This document shows, piece by piece, positions 32,783 to 42,145 of a stretch of DNA of 64,000 nucleotides. Source of the DNA: Streptomyces aquilus. Its GTDB lineage: Bacteria; Actinomycetota; Actinomycetes; Streptomycetales; Streptomycetaceae. Under the pieces are notes generated by a model, which was not told the DNA's origin, did no database searches, and was given only the letters and a program-made list of their open reading frames with translations. Position 1 is the stretch's first letter. Every line of letters begins with the position of its first letter. The DNA lies in contig NZ_CP034463.1 of assembly GCF_003955715.1 (NCBI RefSeq), forward strand, positions 8,742,001 through 8,806,000, in the 5' to 3' direction. The position numbers were made by a program, and so were the translations under genes.

Positions 32783-33908
32783 CATCCCCCTCGGCATCCT
32801 CGACCTGGTCCCGATCTCCAGCGGCTCCACGGCCGCCGAGGCGCTGCGCAACTCCATCGACCTCGCCCGGCGCGGCGAGCAACTGGGCTACGCCCGCCAC
32901 TGGTTCGCCGAGCACCACCTCAACCCCGGCGTGGCCGGCACGTCCCCGGCGGTCGTCCTCGCGCTGACGGCCGCCGCGACCTCCACGATCCGGCTCGGTT
33001 CCGGGGCCGTGCAGCTCGGCCACCGCACCGCGCTGAACACCGTCGAGGAGTTCGGCCTCATCGACGCCCTGCACCCGGGCCGCCTCGACCTGGGCGTCGG
33101 CCGCTCGGGCGGACGCCCACCGGGACAGCCGGCCGCCGAGCCGCCCGCTCCGGGGAACGCCTCCAATGGCCTCGTCATCCCACCCCGCTTCTCCTTCGAG
33201 CGCCTCCTGGGCTCACCCCGTATCGCCCTCCAGCGCACACTGCTGCTGCTCCCCGGCGCCGAATCGCAGGAGTACGCCGAGCAGATCGACGACCTCCTCG
33301 CCCTGCTGGCCGGCAGCTACCGCACCCCGGACGGCGTCGAGGCGCATGTGGTGCCGGGCGAGGGCGCCGAGGTGGAGGTGTGGATCCTGGGCAGCAGCGG
33401 CGGGACCAGCGCGCAGGTCGCGGGCGCGCGGGGCCTGCGCTTCGCCGCGAACTACCACGTCAGCCCGGCGACGGTCCTGGAAGCCGTGGACGGCTACCGG
33501 TCCTTCTTCCAGCCGTCCGACGTGCTCGACAAGCCCTACGTCAGCGTCTCCGCCGACGTCGTGGTCGCCGAGGACGAGGCCACGGCACGCGAACTGGCCA
33601 CCGGCTACGGCCCGTGGGTGCGCAGCATCCGCACCGCGGAGGGCGCCATCCCGTTCCCGACCCCGGACGAGGCCCGCGCCCACCCTTGGACGGAGGCGGA
33701 CCAGGAGCTGGTCCAGGACCGCCTCGACACCCAGTTCGTCGGCTCACCCGCCCAGGTCGCGGACCGTCTGGAACAGCTCCAAGAGGCCACGGACGCCGAC
33801 GAGTTGCTCATCACGACCATCACTCACGGCCATGCGGACCGAGTGCGCTCCTACGAGCTGCTCGCCACCGAGTGGCGTCGACGGGGGCACTCCTTCCAGC
33901 CGAGCTGA
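32775..33908 (+). CDS. LLM class flavin-dependent oxidoreductase 4
   Basis: This 377-residue enzyme belongs to the MsnO8/YtmO-like LLM group: LGILDLVPISSGSTAAEALRNSIDLARRGEQLGYARHWFAEHHLN in outline, then TSTIRLGSGAVQLGHRTALNTVEEFGLIDALHPGRLDLGVGRS. YtmO of Bacillus lies in the cysteine-repressed ytmI operon together with cystine-type transporters, a parallel to this locus. An insert rich in proline and glycine (about residues 112-135) interrupts the fold after the GVGRSGG loop. It is the last gene of the operon. Confidence 0.88.
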   Translation: MPDIPLGILDLVPISSGSTAAEALRNSIDLARRGEQLGYARHWFAEHHLNPGVAGTSPAVVLALTAAATSTIRLGSGAVQLGHRTALNTVEEFGLIDALHPGRLDLGVGRSGGRPPGQPAAEPPAPGNASNGLVIPPRFSFERLLGSPRIALQRTLLLLPGAESQEYAEQIDDLLALLAGSYRTPDGVEAHVVPGEGAEVEVWILGSSGGTSAQVAGARGLRFAANYHVSPATVLEAVDGYRSFFQPSDVLDKPYVSVSADVVVAEDEATARELATGYGPWVRSIRTAEGAIPFPTPDEARAHPWTEADQELVQDRLDTQFVGSPAQVADRLEQLQEATDADELLITTITHGHADRVRSYELLATEWRRRGHSFQPS

Positions 33909-33923
33909 CGCTACGGCCGACCG

Positions 33924-34172
33924 CTACTGCATCAGCAGTGCGGCGCCACCCCAGCACGCCGCCAGGAACACGGCGAGCAGTGCGGTCGCCATCGCCTGAC
34001 GCCCCTTGGCGGTGGCGACGTGAGCCGCGCCGGCGGCCCGGGAGCGTCGCATCGCGCCGAGGAAGGAGACGCAGAAGGCGGCACAGAGCACCGCGGTGAT
34101 CGGCAACAGCCAGAGGATCAGGCGGAGCTGGTGCTCCAGCTCCGGGACCGTGCTGCCTTCCGTCGCAAGCAT
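33924..34172 (-). CDS. Small membrane protein, two transmembrane helices
   Basis: This is an 82-residue protein with hydrophobic segments LRLILWLLPITAVLCAAFCVSFLGAM and ATALLAVFLAACWGGAALLMQ separated by a basic loop (RRSRAAGAAH...KGRQ). I do not recognise a family. The start is uncertain: ATG at 34172 gives the compact protein, while GTG starts further upstream in the same frame would add a polar tail. It sits between the monooxygenase operon and the astacin-like gene. Confidence 0.6.
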   Translation of the reverse strand: MLATEGSTVPELEHQLRLILWLLPITAVLCAAFCVSFLGAMRRSRAAGAAHVATAKGRQAMATALLAVFLAACWGGAALLMQ

Positions 34173-34328
34173 GAGCGGATCGTAGACCGCGACCGTCGCG
34201 CTACGCGAGACCCGGGGCACGCCGCGTGGCCGGCGCTCGTTTCCCTCCCCCGAAGGCAACGAGCGCCGGCCATTCCCCCGGCGCCGGACAGTGGTCCAGC
34301 CCCGCCCGTGTGCGGTCCGTACGTGCTG

Positions 34329-35414
34329 TCACCAGCACATGACCGCGGTTTCCCCCGAACCCCACGCGGAGTACAGGCGCACACGGACGAAGTAGCGGCG
34401 GCCCTTGACGAGACGGGCCTTGACGGTGGCGTTGTGCGGCGTTCCCCCGTCGTCCTGGCCGGCGAGGTAGCGGGGTTCCCCGTCCCGCTCCTCGAAGACC
34501 ACGACCACGGTGTCGCTGTCGCCGAACGTGCCCACGCTGTACTCGCGGGTCTCCGGCGGCAGGACGCTGAAGTCCGCCTGTTCGCCCGGACCGAGCCCGA
34601 GCGGCGCCGAGCGGAACGGCACCAGCGCGGGCGGCAGTGTGGGACCGACCGACGGGTACCAGCGCTGGACGTACTCCTTGTCCGAGGGCGAGAGCGTCCC
34701 GGGCGGGGTCAGTCCCGCTCGGAACTGCTCCGGCTCCAGGATCAGCCCCGCCGAGAACGGATACTCCATGATCGACTGGGGGTCCCAGGCGGAGCCGCTC
34801 ACCTCGTTGGGGTCGAGCTTGCGCAGAACGTTGAAGAACGTCTTGTCCCGGGTCCAGAAGTTCGGCGCGCCCGCCAGCTCTGCGTAGACGGCCTCGTCGT
34901 CCCAGTGGATCCCGGCGAACGGGTTCTGGTGCTCGTGGTGCATGCCCAGCGCGTGCCCGATCTCGTGCAGGGCCGTCCCGCGCTCCCCCGGCGCGGTCAG
35001 GTCCCACCCGAAGTTCATGGTGCGCTCGTGCAGTCCGACCTGGAGGGCGTCCTTGCCCACCGTCGACCAGGAGCCGTCGCCGAGCTGGAACCCGATGCGC
35101 AGTTCCGCCTCGGAACGGTCGCGCACCTCGGCGAACGTGACACCGATGCCGAGGTCCTGCCACTCCAGGAAGCACTCCCGTACGACGTCCCGCTGCTCCT
35201 CCGCGCCCACCCACGACACCCGCCGGGTCGCCCCGCTGCCGGGAACCGCGATCACCGAGGCGTCCGAGTCGCCGTCGAAGAAGTAGTAGTGCAGGACGGT
35301 GTTGTTGACCCACATCCGGCTTCCGCTGACGAGCGCGCTCAGCCGCTCGGCGGTCAACCCCGGGGCGAAGACGGGGGCCGACTGCTGCGCGAGGGAGCAG
35401 TAGCGGGAAGCCAT
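34329..35414 (-). CDS. Astacin-type (M12A) zinc metalloprotease
   Basis: This 361-residue protein has the metzincin zinc motif HEIGHALGMHHE at residues 150-161 (His150, Glu151, His154, His160), exactly HExxHxxGxxHE as in astacins, and a Met-turn SIMEY (Met216, Tyr218). The C-terminal 100 residues form a beta-rich, PPC-like domain (FSVLPPETREYSVGTFGDSDTVVVVFEE...). No signal peptide is evident at the N-terminus (MASRYCSLAQQSAPVF), which is odd for an astacin; the protein may be cytoplasmic or exported unconventionally. It diverges from the LuxR-type regulator across about 100 bases. Confidence 0.88.
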   Translation of the reverse strand: MASRYCSLAQQSAPVFAPGLTAERLSALVSGSRMWVNNTVLHYYFFDGDSDASVIAVPGSGATRRVSWVGAEEQRDVVRECFLEWQDLGIGVTFAEVRDRSEAELRIGFQLGDGSWSTVGKDALQVGLHERTMNFGWDLTAPGERGTALHEIGHALGMHHEHQNPFAGIHWDDEAVYAELAGAPNFWTRDKTFFNVLRKLDPNEVSGSAWDPQSIMEYPFSAGLILEPEQFRAGLTPPGTLSPSDKEYVQRWYPSVGPTLPPALVPFRSAPLGLGPGEQADFSVLPPETREYSVGTFGDSDTVVVVFEERDGEPRYLAGQDDGGTPHNATVKARLVKGRRYFVRVRLYSAWGSGETAVMCW

Positions 35415-35511
35415 GCGCCAAGAGTGCCGTCGGCCGCCTCCGGGCGCCTGAGTCGAGGGCTACTCAAGTCCCCGTGTATCAGGAGTGAGTACTCGGCCTC
35501 TTGTAGGTGTG

Positions 35512-37290
35512 ATGACTTTCGAACGGGACGCGAAAACCCTGGAACTGCCCTGGCCGTTCACCGGCCGGGAGGACGAACTCGAGCTGATCCGCCGGTCGTC
35601 GTCGGCCGGTCACCACGGCATCGTGGTCACCGGCCCGGCGGGCTGCGGCAAGACCCGGCTCGTCACGGAGGCCGTCCGCGGCACCGACTGCGCCAGGGTG
35701 GCCGGGACACCCGAGACCCGGCACATCCCGTTCGCCGCGTTCGCCCATCTGCTGCCCGAGACGGTGTCCCTGCACCGGGCGGTCCAACTCCTCGCCGCCG
35801 TACGGCTGTTGCTGGTCGACGACGCCCATCTGCTCGACGACGCCTCGGCCGCGCTCGTCCACCAGCTCGCCGTGCACGGCCGTACCCGGCTGCTGGTCGT
35901 CACCACCGACGGCACCGCCGTGCCCTCGGCCGTCTCCCGGCTGTGGACCGGTGAGCTGCTGCCGCGCCTGGTGCTGGAGCCGCTGCCGCAGGAGGAGACC
36001 GCCCAGCTCGCCGCGGCCGGCGTCGGGGGCGGCCTCGAACCGCTCACCGTCAACCGGCTGCACCGGCTGTGCCGCGGCGATCTGCGGCTGCTGCGCGAGC
36101 TGCTCGGCGCGGTCCGCGAGGGCGGGCTGCTCACGCGGCTGCCCGGCACCGACGACTGGGCGTGGCGGGGGCCGGTGCCGGTGACGGCGGCCGTGCGGGA
36201 ACAGGCGGCGCAGGCCCTGGAGTGCGCGGACCGCGGGACACTCGAACTCCTGGCGTTCGCCGAGCCGTTGCCGCTGCCCATGGACGGGCTCGACCTGCCC
36301 GCCCTCGAACGCCTCGAAGCCGACGAGCTGGTCCGCGTCGACGACGACGGGGCCGTGCGCCTCGCCCACCCCCTGCACGGCCCGGTGCTGCGGGCCGCGG
36401 CCGGCAGGCTGCGGGCGAGGCGGCTGGCCCGCAGGCCGGAACAGTGCACGGCGGCGCTGACCGCGGAGGCCGCCGCGCTCACGGCGAAGATCGAGCGGGG
36501 CGACGTACGGACCACGGACGCGCCCGTGGGGGAGTGGCTGGTGGCGGAGGGCCGGCCGGTCCCGGCCCGCTACGCCGCCGTACGCGCGCGGTACGCGCGG
36601 CTGCGCGGAGAGCTGCGGGAGGCGGCGGCCTGGGCGAGGGAGGGACTGCGGGAGACGGCGGCCGACCCGGCCTGCCGTACCGAACTCGCCCTGGCGGCCG
36701 CGCAGTCGGGGGAGGCGACCGGCTTCGACGCGGATGCCGACGGCGCCGTGGCGGCATGGCTGGCGGCGGCGCGGGGCGACATCGACACCGCTCGCGAAGC
36801 TGTCACCGACGCCTACGACGCCGTACGCCTCGGCGCTCCCGGTGACCGGCCGGGCACCGGTGTGTTCGCCCTGCACGCCGACGCGCTCGCCCGCGGCGAC
36901 GGCCCCGCACTGGACCGGGCCGCCGAGCGGCTGGAGGAGCGTGGGTTCCTGCTGTTCGCCGCCGAGGCGCACGCGCAGGCCGTGCGCGCCCACCGCGACC
37001 CACGCGCCGCCCGCACCTCACGCACCCGCGCGGTCGCCCTCGCCCGCCGCTGCCAGGGTGCCCGCACACCGGCGCTGTCCGGGCTGGTCCTCGGCGAACT
37101 CACCGCCCGTCAGCGGCAGATCGTCACCCTCGCCGCCGCCGGACTCAGCAACCGGCAGATCGCGGAGAAGCTGACGCTGTCCATCCGTACTGTCGGCAAC
37201 CACCTCTACAGCGCGTACGCCCGGCTCGGCGCGAACGACCGGGGCGCGCTGCCGTGGCTGGTGGAACTGCCCGACGCCCAGTCGGCCTGA
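35512..37290 (+). CDS. LuxR-type regulator with AAA/STAND-like ATPase domain (short LAL)
   Basis: This is a 592-residue regulator. Walker A GPAGCGKT is at 41-48 and a Walker-B-like LLLVDDAHLLDD near residue 100; helical, alanine-rich repeats fill the middle. A C-terminal LuxR helix-turn-helix (LTARQRQIVTLAAAGLSNRQIAEKLTLSIRTVGNHLYSAYARLG in outline) covers about 525-575. LAL/MalT-like regulators are usually 850-1000 residues, so this is a compact version with a short sensor region. The ATG at 35512 is chosen over a GTG at 35485. It is divergent from the astacin gene and convergent with the CHAT gene. Confidence 0.88.
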   Translation: MTFERDAKTLELPWPFTGREDELELIRRSSSAGHHGIVVTGPAGCGKTRLVTEAVRGTDCARVAGTPETRHIPFAAFAHLLPETVSLHRAVQLLAAVRLLLVDDAHLLDDASAALVHQLAVHGRTRLLVVTTDGTAVPSAVSRLWTGELLPRLVLEPLPQEETAQLAAAGVGGGLEPLTVNRLHRLCRGDLRLLRELLGAVREGGLLTRLPGTDDWAWRGPVPVTAAVREQAAQALECADRGTLELLAFAEPLPLPMDGLDLPALERLEADELVRVDDDGAVRLAHPLHGPVLRAAAGRLRARRLARRPEQCTAALTAEAAALTAKIERGDVRTTDAPVGEWLVAEGRPVPARYAAVRARYARLRGELREAAAWAREGLRETAADPACRTELALAAAQSGEATGFDADADGAVAAWLAAARGDIDTAREAVTDAYDAVRLGAPGDRPGTGVFALHADALARGDGPALDRAAERLEERGFLLFAAEAHAQAVRAHRDPRAARTSRTRAVALARRCQGARTPALSGLVLGELTARQRQIVTLAAAGLSNRQIAEKLTLSIRTVGNHLYSAYARLGANDRGALPWLVELPDAQSA

Positions 37291-37305
37291 GCCGACCCAC
37301 CGACC

Positions 37306-37346
37306 GGCGGTCTGACCCCCGTTATCGGGGGAGGGGTCAGGCCGCC
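37306..37346. terminator. Bidirectional terminator hairpin
   Basis: GGCGGTCTGACCCC (37306-37319) pairs with GGGGTCAGGCCGCC (37333-37346), 14 bp with one G-U. A nested CCCG/CGGG pair sits in the loop. It lies between the convergent luxR-type and CHAT genes. Confidence 0.75.
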
Positions 37347-37363
37347 GACCTCTCTGTACACAG

Positions 37364-39970
37364 TCATGCGGCGCCGAACGCCGAGAACGCCCACCCCGTC
37401 GCCTGATGCGTCGCATCCGCCGGCAGCGCCGCCCGCGCATCACGCAGTGCCTCCGCCAGGGACAGCCCGCTGCTCAGCCCCTTGTGCAGCGCGAGCATCA
37501 GCGGCACCACCGCCGCGTCGTTCACGGGCGCGGTGCACGCCACCACGCCCGCCGTGCCCAGCGGCAGCAGCGCGGTGACCAGGCCGAGCAGCTCGTCCGC
37601 GCCGACCGAGGCGAAGCGGGCGGTGTCGCAGCAGGACAGGATGATCCGGTACGGGCTGCGGTCGAGGCGTTCGAAGTCGTGCACGACGATCGGACCGTCG
37701 GCCATCCGTAGCGAGGAGAACAGCGGACTGTCGGCCCGGAAGGTGCCGTGCGCGGCGATGTGCGCGAGTGCCGCCCCGTCCAGCTCCTCCAACACCCGGG
37801 GCACGCGCGCCTCGTCCGCCTCCAGCACCGTCGATCCGCCGTACCGGCCCGCCAGTTCGGGCACTTCGGCGCCCTCGGTCGCCAACCCCGGCCCGCGCAC
37901 CAGCACGTGACGTCCCCCGGGTGGCGGCTCGGTCTCGTGGGCCCGCAGCCAGCTGCTCGCCGACGGCGACACGCTCAGCACCCGCTCCCGCAGCGACGGC
38001 AGCAGCGCCCACGGCACCCGGTGCAGCCGGCCCGGCGGTACGACCACGACCGGACCGGAGCCCAGATGCGCCGCCGCCGGGCCGAGCAGCAGCTCCTCCA
38101 GACGGCCACCCATGGCCTCCACCACCGGCAGCCGCGCCTCCGCCCCGGGGTGGGCGAGCCGTCGCAGCCCGGCCTGCACGTGCTCCGCCTCGGTCTCCGC
38201 CTCGGCGAGCAGTCCGGCCTCGAACCGTCGCACCCGCCCCTGCCCGCACAGCAGCACCTGAACACGCCCGTCGAGCACGGCCAGTTCGACCAGCAGCACG
38301 TCGTCCCCGAGGCGTTCCAGCAGCCTGCCGGGGTCGAAGCGGCTGCCGAAGCCGGGCGCGTCCCCGCGGATGTGCAGGGTCCTGCCACGTATCTCCCGCT
38401 CCAGACGCCGCTGTTCACGCTCCAGCGCCGGGATCGGCCGGCCCTCCATACGGGCGGCCTCCGCGCGGGCCGCGATCTCCCGGAACGCCGTCAGATCGCC
38501 GAGCAGCTCCGGGTCGGCCGGCGGGCGGGTCGGCGGCGCCGCCAGCGCGGTCGCCCGCCAGCGCTCGCTCCACACAAGGAGCCGGCGCGGATGGCCCGAG
38601 TCGAGGCTGGCCCGCTGCGCCAACGCGGCGAGTTCCGCGCCCTGTTCGGTGGCCCGGGCCCGCAACTCCGAGGCGCCCAGCGTCATCCGGTGATCGTCGA
38701 GCACGTCCAGGCCCCGGCGACAGGCCTCCAGCACGCCCCGTTGCGACCCGGCCGCCCTGGCCCGCAGCGCCTGTGCCGCCCAGCCGGTCATCCGCGCCAG
38801 CGGCGGACCGCTGTGCCGGCTGCGGGCGGCGACGGCCAGATGCCGCTCCGCGTCCGCAGTCCAGCCCAGGCGCAGCGCGATCCGGCCCGCGAGCAGCGAC
38901 GCCTCCGGCGCGGCCGGCGCGCCGAACCCGGCGAGCCGTTCGGCTACCTCGGCCGCGTCGGCGACCAGCCGTCCCGAGCCGCGCCCGGCGGCGAGCCGCG
39001 CCTCGACCAGCACCAGCCGGGCGTGCGTCTCCCACCAAGGCCGCCGCTGTGCGGCGAACAGCCGCACCGCGAGCGCCGCGCGCGCGATAGCGGTGTGCGG
39101 ATCGCCCGCGCGACGGGCCGCCCGCGCCGCGGCCAGCAGGAGTTCGGCCTTGAGGGTGGACTGTCCGCCGATCCCGTCGAGCACGGCGATCGCCGCGTCC
39201 GCCTCGGCCAGCGCCTCCGGCGCGAGACCGGCCGCCATCAGCACCTCGCAGCGCCGGATGTAGAGCATGAACGAGGGCGTGTCGAGCTTGGCGTACCGGT
39301 CCCCGGCCTCGTCGAACAGCCGCAGCGCCGCCGGGATGTCGCCGGACCGGAAGGCGGCGAGCCCCCGGCTCTCCACCCCGTCCGCCTTGTCGTGCTCCTG
39401 GCCCGTGGTGTCGAACAGCGACTCGGCCGCCGCGAAGTCCGCCTCGGCCCGCTCCACCGCACCGACCGCCAGATGCACGGTCGCGCGCAGCGTCAGCGCC
39501 CGCGCCGTCCAGATCACGTCGTCCATCTGTCGCAGCACGGGAATCGCCCGGCGTACGTCCTCCAGCGACTCCCGGTGCCGGCCGAGCACCCATGAGGCGT
39601 AGGCGCGCCGGTACAGCACCCGGGCGCGGGTGTGCCCGCTGCTCACCGTGACGCCCCGCTCCAGCGCGTCCAGGCCCTGCCGGGTGCGGCCCGCGGTCAC
39701 CAGCGCCACGCCGAGCGCGGCCAGCACGTCGCCCTCCCGGTCGGTCGACTCGGCGCGTACGGCGAGATCGCGGGCGCGCCGCAGATGGTGCAGGGCGAGC
39801 TTCATGTCGCCCCAGTCGCGCTGCCAGATGCCGATCACCTGGTGGGCCACGGAGGCGTGCAGCGGTGAGGGAGCGGAGCCGAGTACTTCCTCTGCCCTCG
39901 CCACCGCCTGCTTGGGCGCGGCGAACACCATGGGCAGCAGTTCGAGAACCGAGTCGCTTCCCGCTGTCAC
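37364..39970 (-). CDS. TPR-CHAT protein (caspase-like protease)
   Basis: This is an 868-residue protein (GTG at 39970; an upstream GTG at 40006 would add 12). The N-terminal about 480 residues are alpha-helical TPR-like repeats (for example LYRRAYASWVLGRHRESLEDVRRAI, ALRLFDEAGDRYAKL). The C-terminal about 280 residues are a CHAT domain with the catalytic histidine in LAHIAAHGTFRADSP (about 741) and cysteine in RIILSCCDTARFASVGADELLGL (780/781), plus the closing GTAGVVACTAPVND strand. This is the architecture of Csx29 and other caspase-family death or signalling proteases. It diverges by 109 bases from a subtilase-sigma-factor operon, suggesting one system. Confidence 0.9.
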   Translation of the reverse strand: MTAGSDSVLELLPMVFAAPKQAVARAEEVLGSAPSPLHASVAHQVIGIWQRDWGDMKLALHHLRRARDLAVRAESTDREGDVLAALGVALVTAGRTRQGLDALERGVTVSSGHTRARVLYRRAYASWVLGRHRESLEDVRRAIPVLRQMDDVIWTARALTLRATVHLAVGAVERAEADFAAAESLFDTTGQEHDKADGVESRGLAAFRSGDIPAALRLFDEAGDRYAKLDTPSFMLYIRRCEVLMAAGLAPEALAEADAAIAVLDGIGGQSTLKAELLLAAARAARRAGDPHTAIARAALAVRLFAAQRRPWWETHARLVLVEARLAAGRGSGRLVADAAEVAERLAGFGAPAAPEASLLAGRIALRLGWTADAERHLAVAARSRHSGPPLARMTGWAAQALRARAAGSQRGVLEACRRGLDVLDDHRMTLGASELRARATEQGAELAALAQRASLDSGHPRRLLVWSERWRATALAAPPTRPPADPELLGDLTAFREIAARAEAARMEGRPIPALEREQRRLEREIRGRTLHIRGDAPGFGSRFDPGRLLERLGDDVLLVELAVLDGRVQVLLCGQGRVRRFEAGLLAEAETEAEHVQAGLRRLAHPGAEARLPVVEAMGGRLEELLLGPAAAHLGSGPVVVVPPGRLHRVPWALLPSLRERVLSVSPSASSWLRAHETEPPPGGRHVLVRGPGLATEGAEVPELAGRYGGSTVLEADEARVPRVLEELDGAALAHIAAHGTFRADSPLFSSLRMADGPIVVHDFERLDRSPYRIILSCCDTARFASVGADELLGLVTALLPLGTAGVVACTAPVNDAAVVPLMLALHKGLSSGLSLAEALRDARAALPADATHQATGWAFSAFGAA

Positions 39971-40079
39971 TCCACGGATGGTAGTGCTCCGGGTCGGGTG
40001 CCACACAGGTTTGGCGCTGTATCAATCGCCGGCCCCGAGACTCTGACTGACGACCGTCGCTCAAGTGGGAGGACACGCC

Positions 40080-41510
40080 ATGGCACCTCAGCGATTCCCG
40101 GAGCAGTTCGACCAGATCCAGCGCTCGATGCCCGACGTCCCCCTCGCGATGGGACCGGACGACGCGGCCGAGTTCATCTACGAGAAGGGTGTGGTCCTCG
40201 CCCGGGACGGTGAGGAGGCGGCTCTCGTCGAGAACACCGTCCGCGACCACTTCACCGCGGCCACCGGCCTCAGCGGCGACCAGGTCCGCCGCGCGGGCCC
40301 GGAGACCAACCGCTCGGGCATCACCCGCATCCAGGTCGGCGACCCCGGCCACGGCGACCGCCGCGCCGACCGTGCCGTGGCCAACGCCCTGCGCGCCATG
40401 CGCGAACCCGAGGGGCGCGCCGGACGCCGGCTCGTCAGCCGCAACCACGTGGTGTCCATCGCGGTCAACTCCTGTCCCGGCGACGAGCCCGTGCCCGCCC
40501 CCCTCACCGGCGGCACCAACCCGGCCCCCGCGGAGGCCGGTTACGACGCCGGCACCGCGGTCGGCGTCCTCGTCATCGACAACGGCCTCACCCACGACCA
40601 CACCCTGGTCCCGCTGCTCTCGCACGTCCAGGGCGATCTGCACGGCACCGAGACCGACGACCAGGGCAACCTCAAGATCTACGTCGGGCACGGCACGTTC
40701 ATCGCGGGCATCCTCGCGGCCGTGGCGCCCAACACGAACATCACCGTGCGCAACACCCTCAACGACGCCGGCGCGATCCTCGAATCCGACTTCGGCGAGG
40801 CCCTGTTCGCCGCCGTCGACCGGGACGGCTGGCCCGACATCATCAGCCTGTCCGCCGGCACCTCCAACGGCCGCACCGACGGCCTGCTCGGCGTGGACGC
40901 CTTCATGCGGGAACTGCGGCAGCAGCGCACCCTGTTGGTCGCCGCGGCCGGCAACAACGCCAGCGCGACGCCCTTCTGGCCCGCCGCCTACGCCTCCCTG
41001 CCCGACTACGCCGACAGCGTCCTGTCGATCGGCGCCCTGCGCACCGACGGCGACCACGGCGCCTGCTTCAGCAACCACGGCTCCTGGGTCAACGCCTACG
41101 CCCCCGGCGAGCGCCTCACCAGCACCCTCACCGGCTTCGACGCGCCGATCCCGTACGTCTACCAGCACTCCACCTACGACGCCTGCCGCTTCAACTTCAC
41201 CTACCTCTGCACCTGCCAACACCCCCGCCACACGGGCGTGTTGAGCGACGACGGCAGCTCCGCCAAGCCGGACCAGGTGATGTTCGACGGGTACGCGCAC
41301 TGGAGCGGCACCTCCTTCGCCACCCCGGCCGCCGCCGCCCTGGTCGCGGCCCACATGACCGCCCACAAGGAGACCGACCCGCGAGCCGCGCGGGGGCAAC
41401 TGCTCGCCGCCAACACCGAGTTCGCGGAAGTGCGCGGGGCGCACGTACCGGCGCTCATTCCGCCCACCTGGCGCCAGGGGACGGTCGTACAGCTCCCTCC
41501 TGGGGCATGA
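40080..41510 (+). CDS. S8 family serine peptidase (subtilase), apparently cytoplasmic
   Basis: This is a 476-residue subtilase with an intact triad: Asp167 in VGVLVIDNG, His204 in YVGHGTFIAG and Ser412 in HWSGTSFATPAAAA, with the oxyanion Asn in VAAAGNNAS. The N-terminal 150 residues are polar with no signal peptide or membrane helix, so it should stay inside the cell, unusual for streptomycete subtilases. A GGGAGGA ribosome-binding site precedes the ATG at 40080. Its stop overlaps an ATG in the sigma factor frame (41507). Divergence from the TPR-CHAT gene suggests a two-protease signalling unit. Confidence 0.92.
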   Translation: MAPQRFPEQFDQIQRSMPDVPLAMGPDDAAEFIYEKGVVLARDGEEAALVENTVRDHFTAATGLSGDQVRRAGPETNRSGITRIQVGDPGHGDRRADRAVANALRAMREPEGRAGRRLVSRNHVVSIAVNSCPGDEPVPAPLTGGTNPAPAEAGYDAGTAVGVLVIDNGLTHDHTLVPLLSHVQGDLHGTETDDQGNLKIYVGHGTFIAGILAAVAPNTNITVRNTLNDAGAILESDFGEALFAAVDRDGWPDIISLSAGTSNGRTDGLLGVDAFMRELRQQRTLLVAAAGNNASATPFWPAAYASLPDYADSVLSIGALRTDGDHGACFSNHGSWVNAYAPGERLTSTLTGFDAPIPYVYQHSTYDACRFNFTYLCTCQHPRHTGVLSDDGSSAKPDQVMFDGYAHWSGTSFATPAAAALVAAHMTAHKETDPRAARGQLLAANTEFAEVRGAHVPALIPPTWRQGTVVQLPPGA

Positions 41511-41569
41511 GGGCCGAACTCGCCCCCTCCACGGCGTACGATGACTTGCCGTACACGAGGGGTGGGGAC

Positions 41570-42145
41570 GTGGACCGAGCAGATGTCGGCGCGCTGGTCC
41601 AGTCCGCCGTCGACGGCGACGCGGCGGCCTGGAAGGCGCTCGTGGAAGGGCTGAGCCCGCTGGTGTGGTCCGTGGTGCGCGCGCACCGGCTCAGCGACGC
41701 CGACGCGCACGAGGTGTACCAGACCGTGTGGTTCCGCTTCGCCCAGCACCTCGGCCGCATCCGTGAACCGCAGAAGGCGGGTGCGTGGCTGGCCAGCACC
41801 GCGCGGCACGAGTGCCTGAAGGTGCTGAAGAGCTTAAGGCGGCTGACGCCCACCGACGATCCGCAGCTGCTCGACCGGGTCAGCGAGGACCGTACGCCGG
41901 AGCAGTCCCTCCTCGACTCCGAGGAGGCGGCCGTGGAGAGCGAGCGCGTCCGGCATCTGTGGCAGGAGTTCGAGGAACTCGGCGAGCGGTGCAGGCAGTT
42001 GCTGCGCATCCTGATGGCGTCGCCGCCGCCGAGCTACCAGGAGGTGTCCGCCGCGCTGGGCATCGCGGTGGGCAGCATCGGACCGCTGCGCCAGCGCTGT
42101 CTGCGCCGGCTGCGGGCCCGACTCGAGGCACGGGGGGCGGTGTGA
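41570..42145 (+). CDS. ECF-like RNA polymerase sigma factor (contains a TTA codon)
   Basis: This is a 191-residue sigma-70 family protein. Region 2 runs from DVGALVQSAVDGDAAAWKALVEGLSPLVWSVVRAHRL to QTVWFRFAQHLGRIREPQKAGAWLASTARHECLK (in outline). Region 4 has SPPPSYQEVSAALGIAVGSIGPLRQRCLRRLRARL. A GTG at 41570 has a strong AGGGGTGGGG ribosome-binding site; an ATG at 41507 coupled to the subtilase stop (ATGA) would add 21 residues. A rare TTA leucine codon occurs at 41834-41836 (KSLRRL), which makes translation dependent on the bldA tRNA. Its stop overlaps the GTG of its partner. Confidence 0.88.
   Translation: MDRADVGALVQSAVDGDAAAWKALVEGLSPLVWSVVRAHRLSDADAHEVYQTVWFRFAQHLGRIREPQKAGAWLASTARHECLKVLKSLRRLTPTDDPQLLDRVSEDRTPEQSLLDSEEAAVESERVRHLWQEFEELGERCRQLLRILMASPPPSYQEVSAALGIAVGSIGPLRQRCLRRLRARLEARGAV

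Noticed and set aside
38415..41444. A roughly 1000-codon open frame on the minus strand spanning the CHAT and subtilase genes
   Set aside because: It is antisense or out of frame to two convincing genes with intact catalytic motifs, and its translation is Arg/Gly/Ala-rich low complexity, the usual shadow of high-GC coding DNA.
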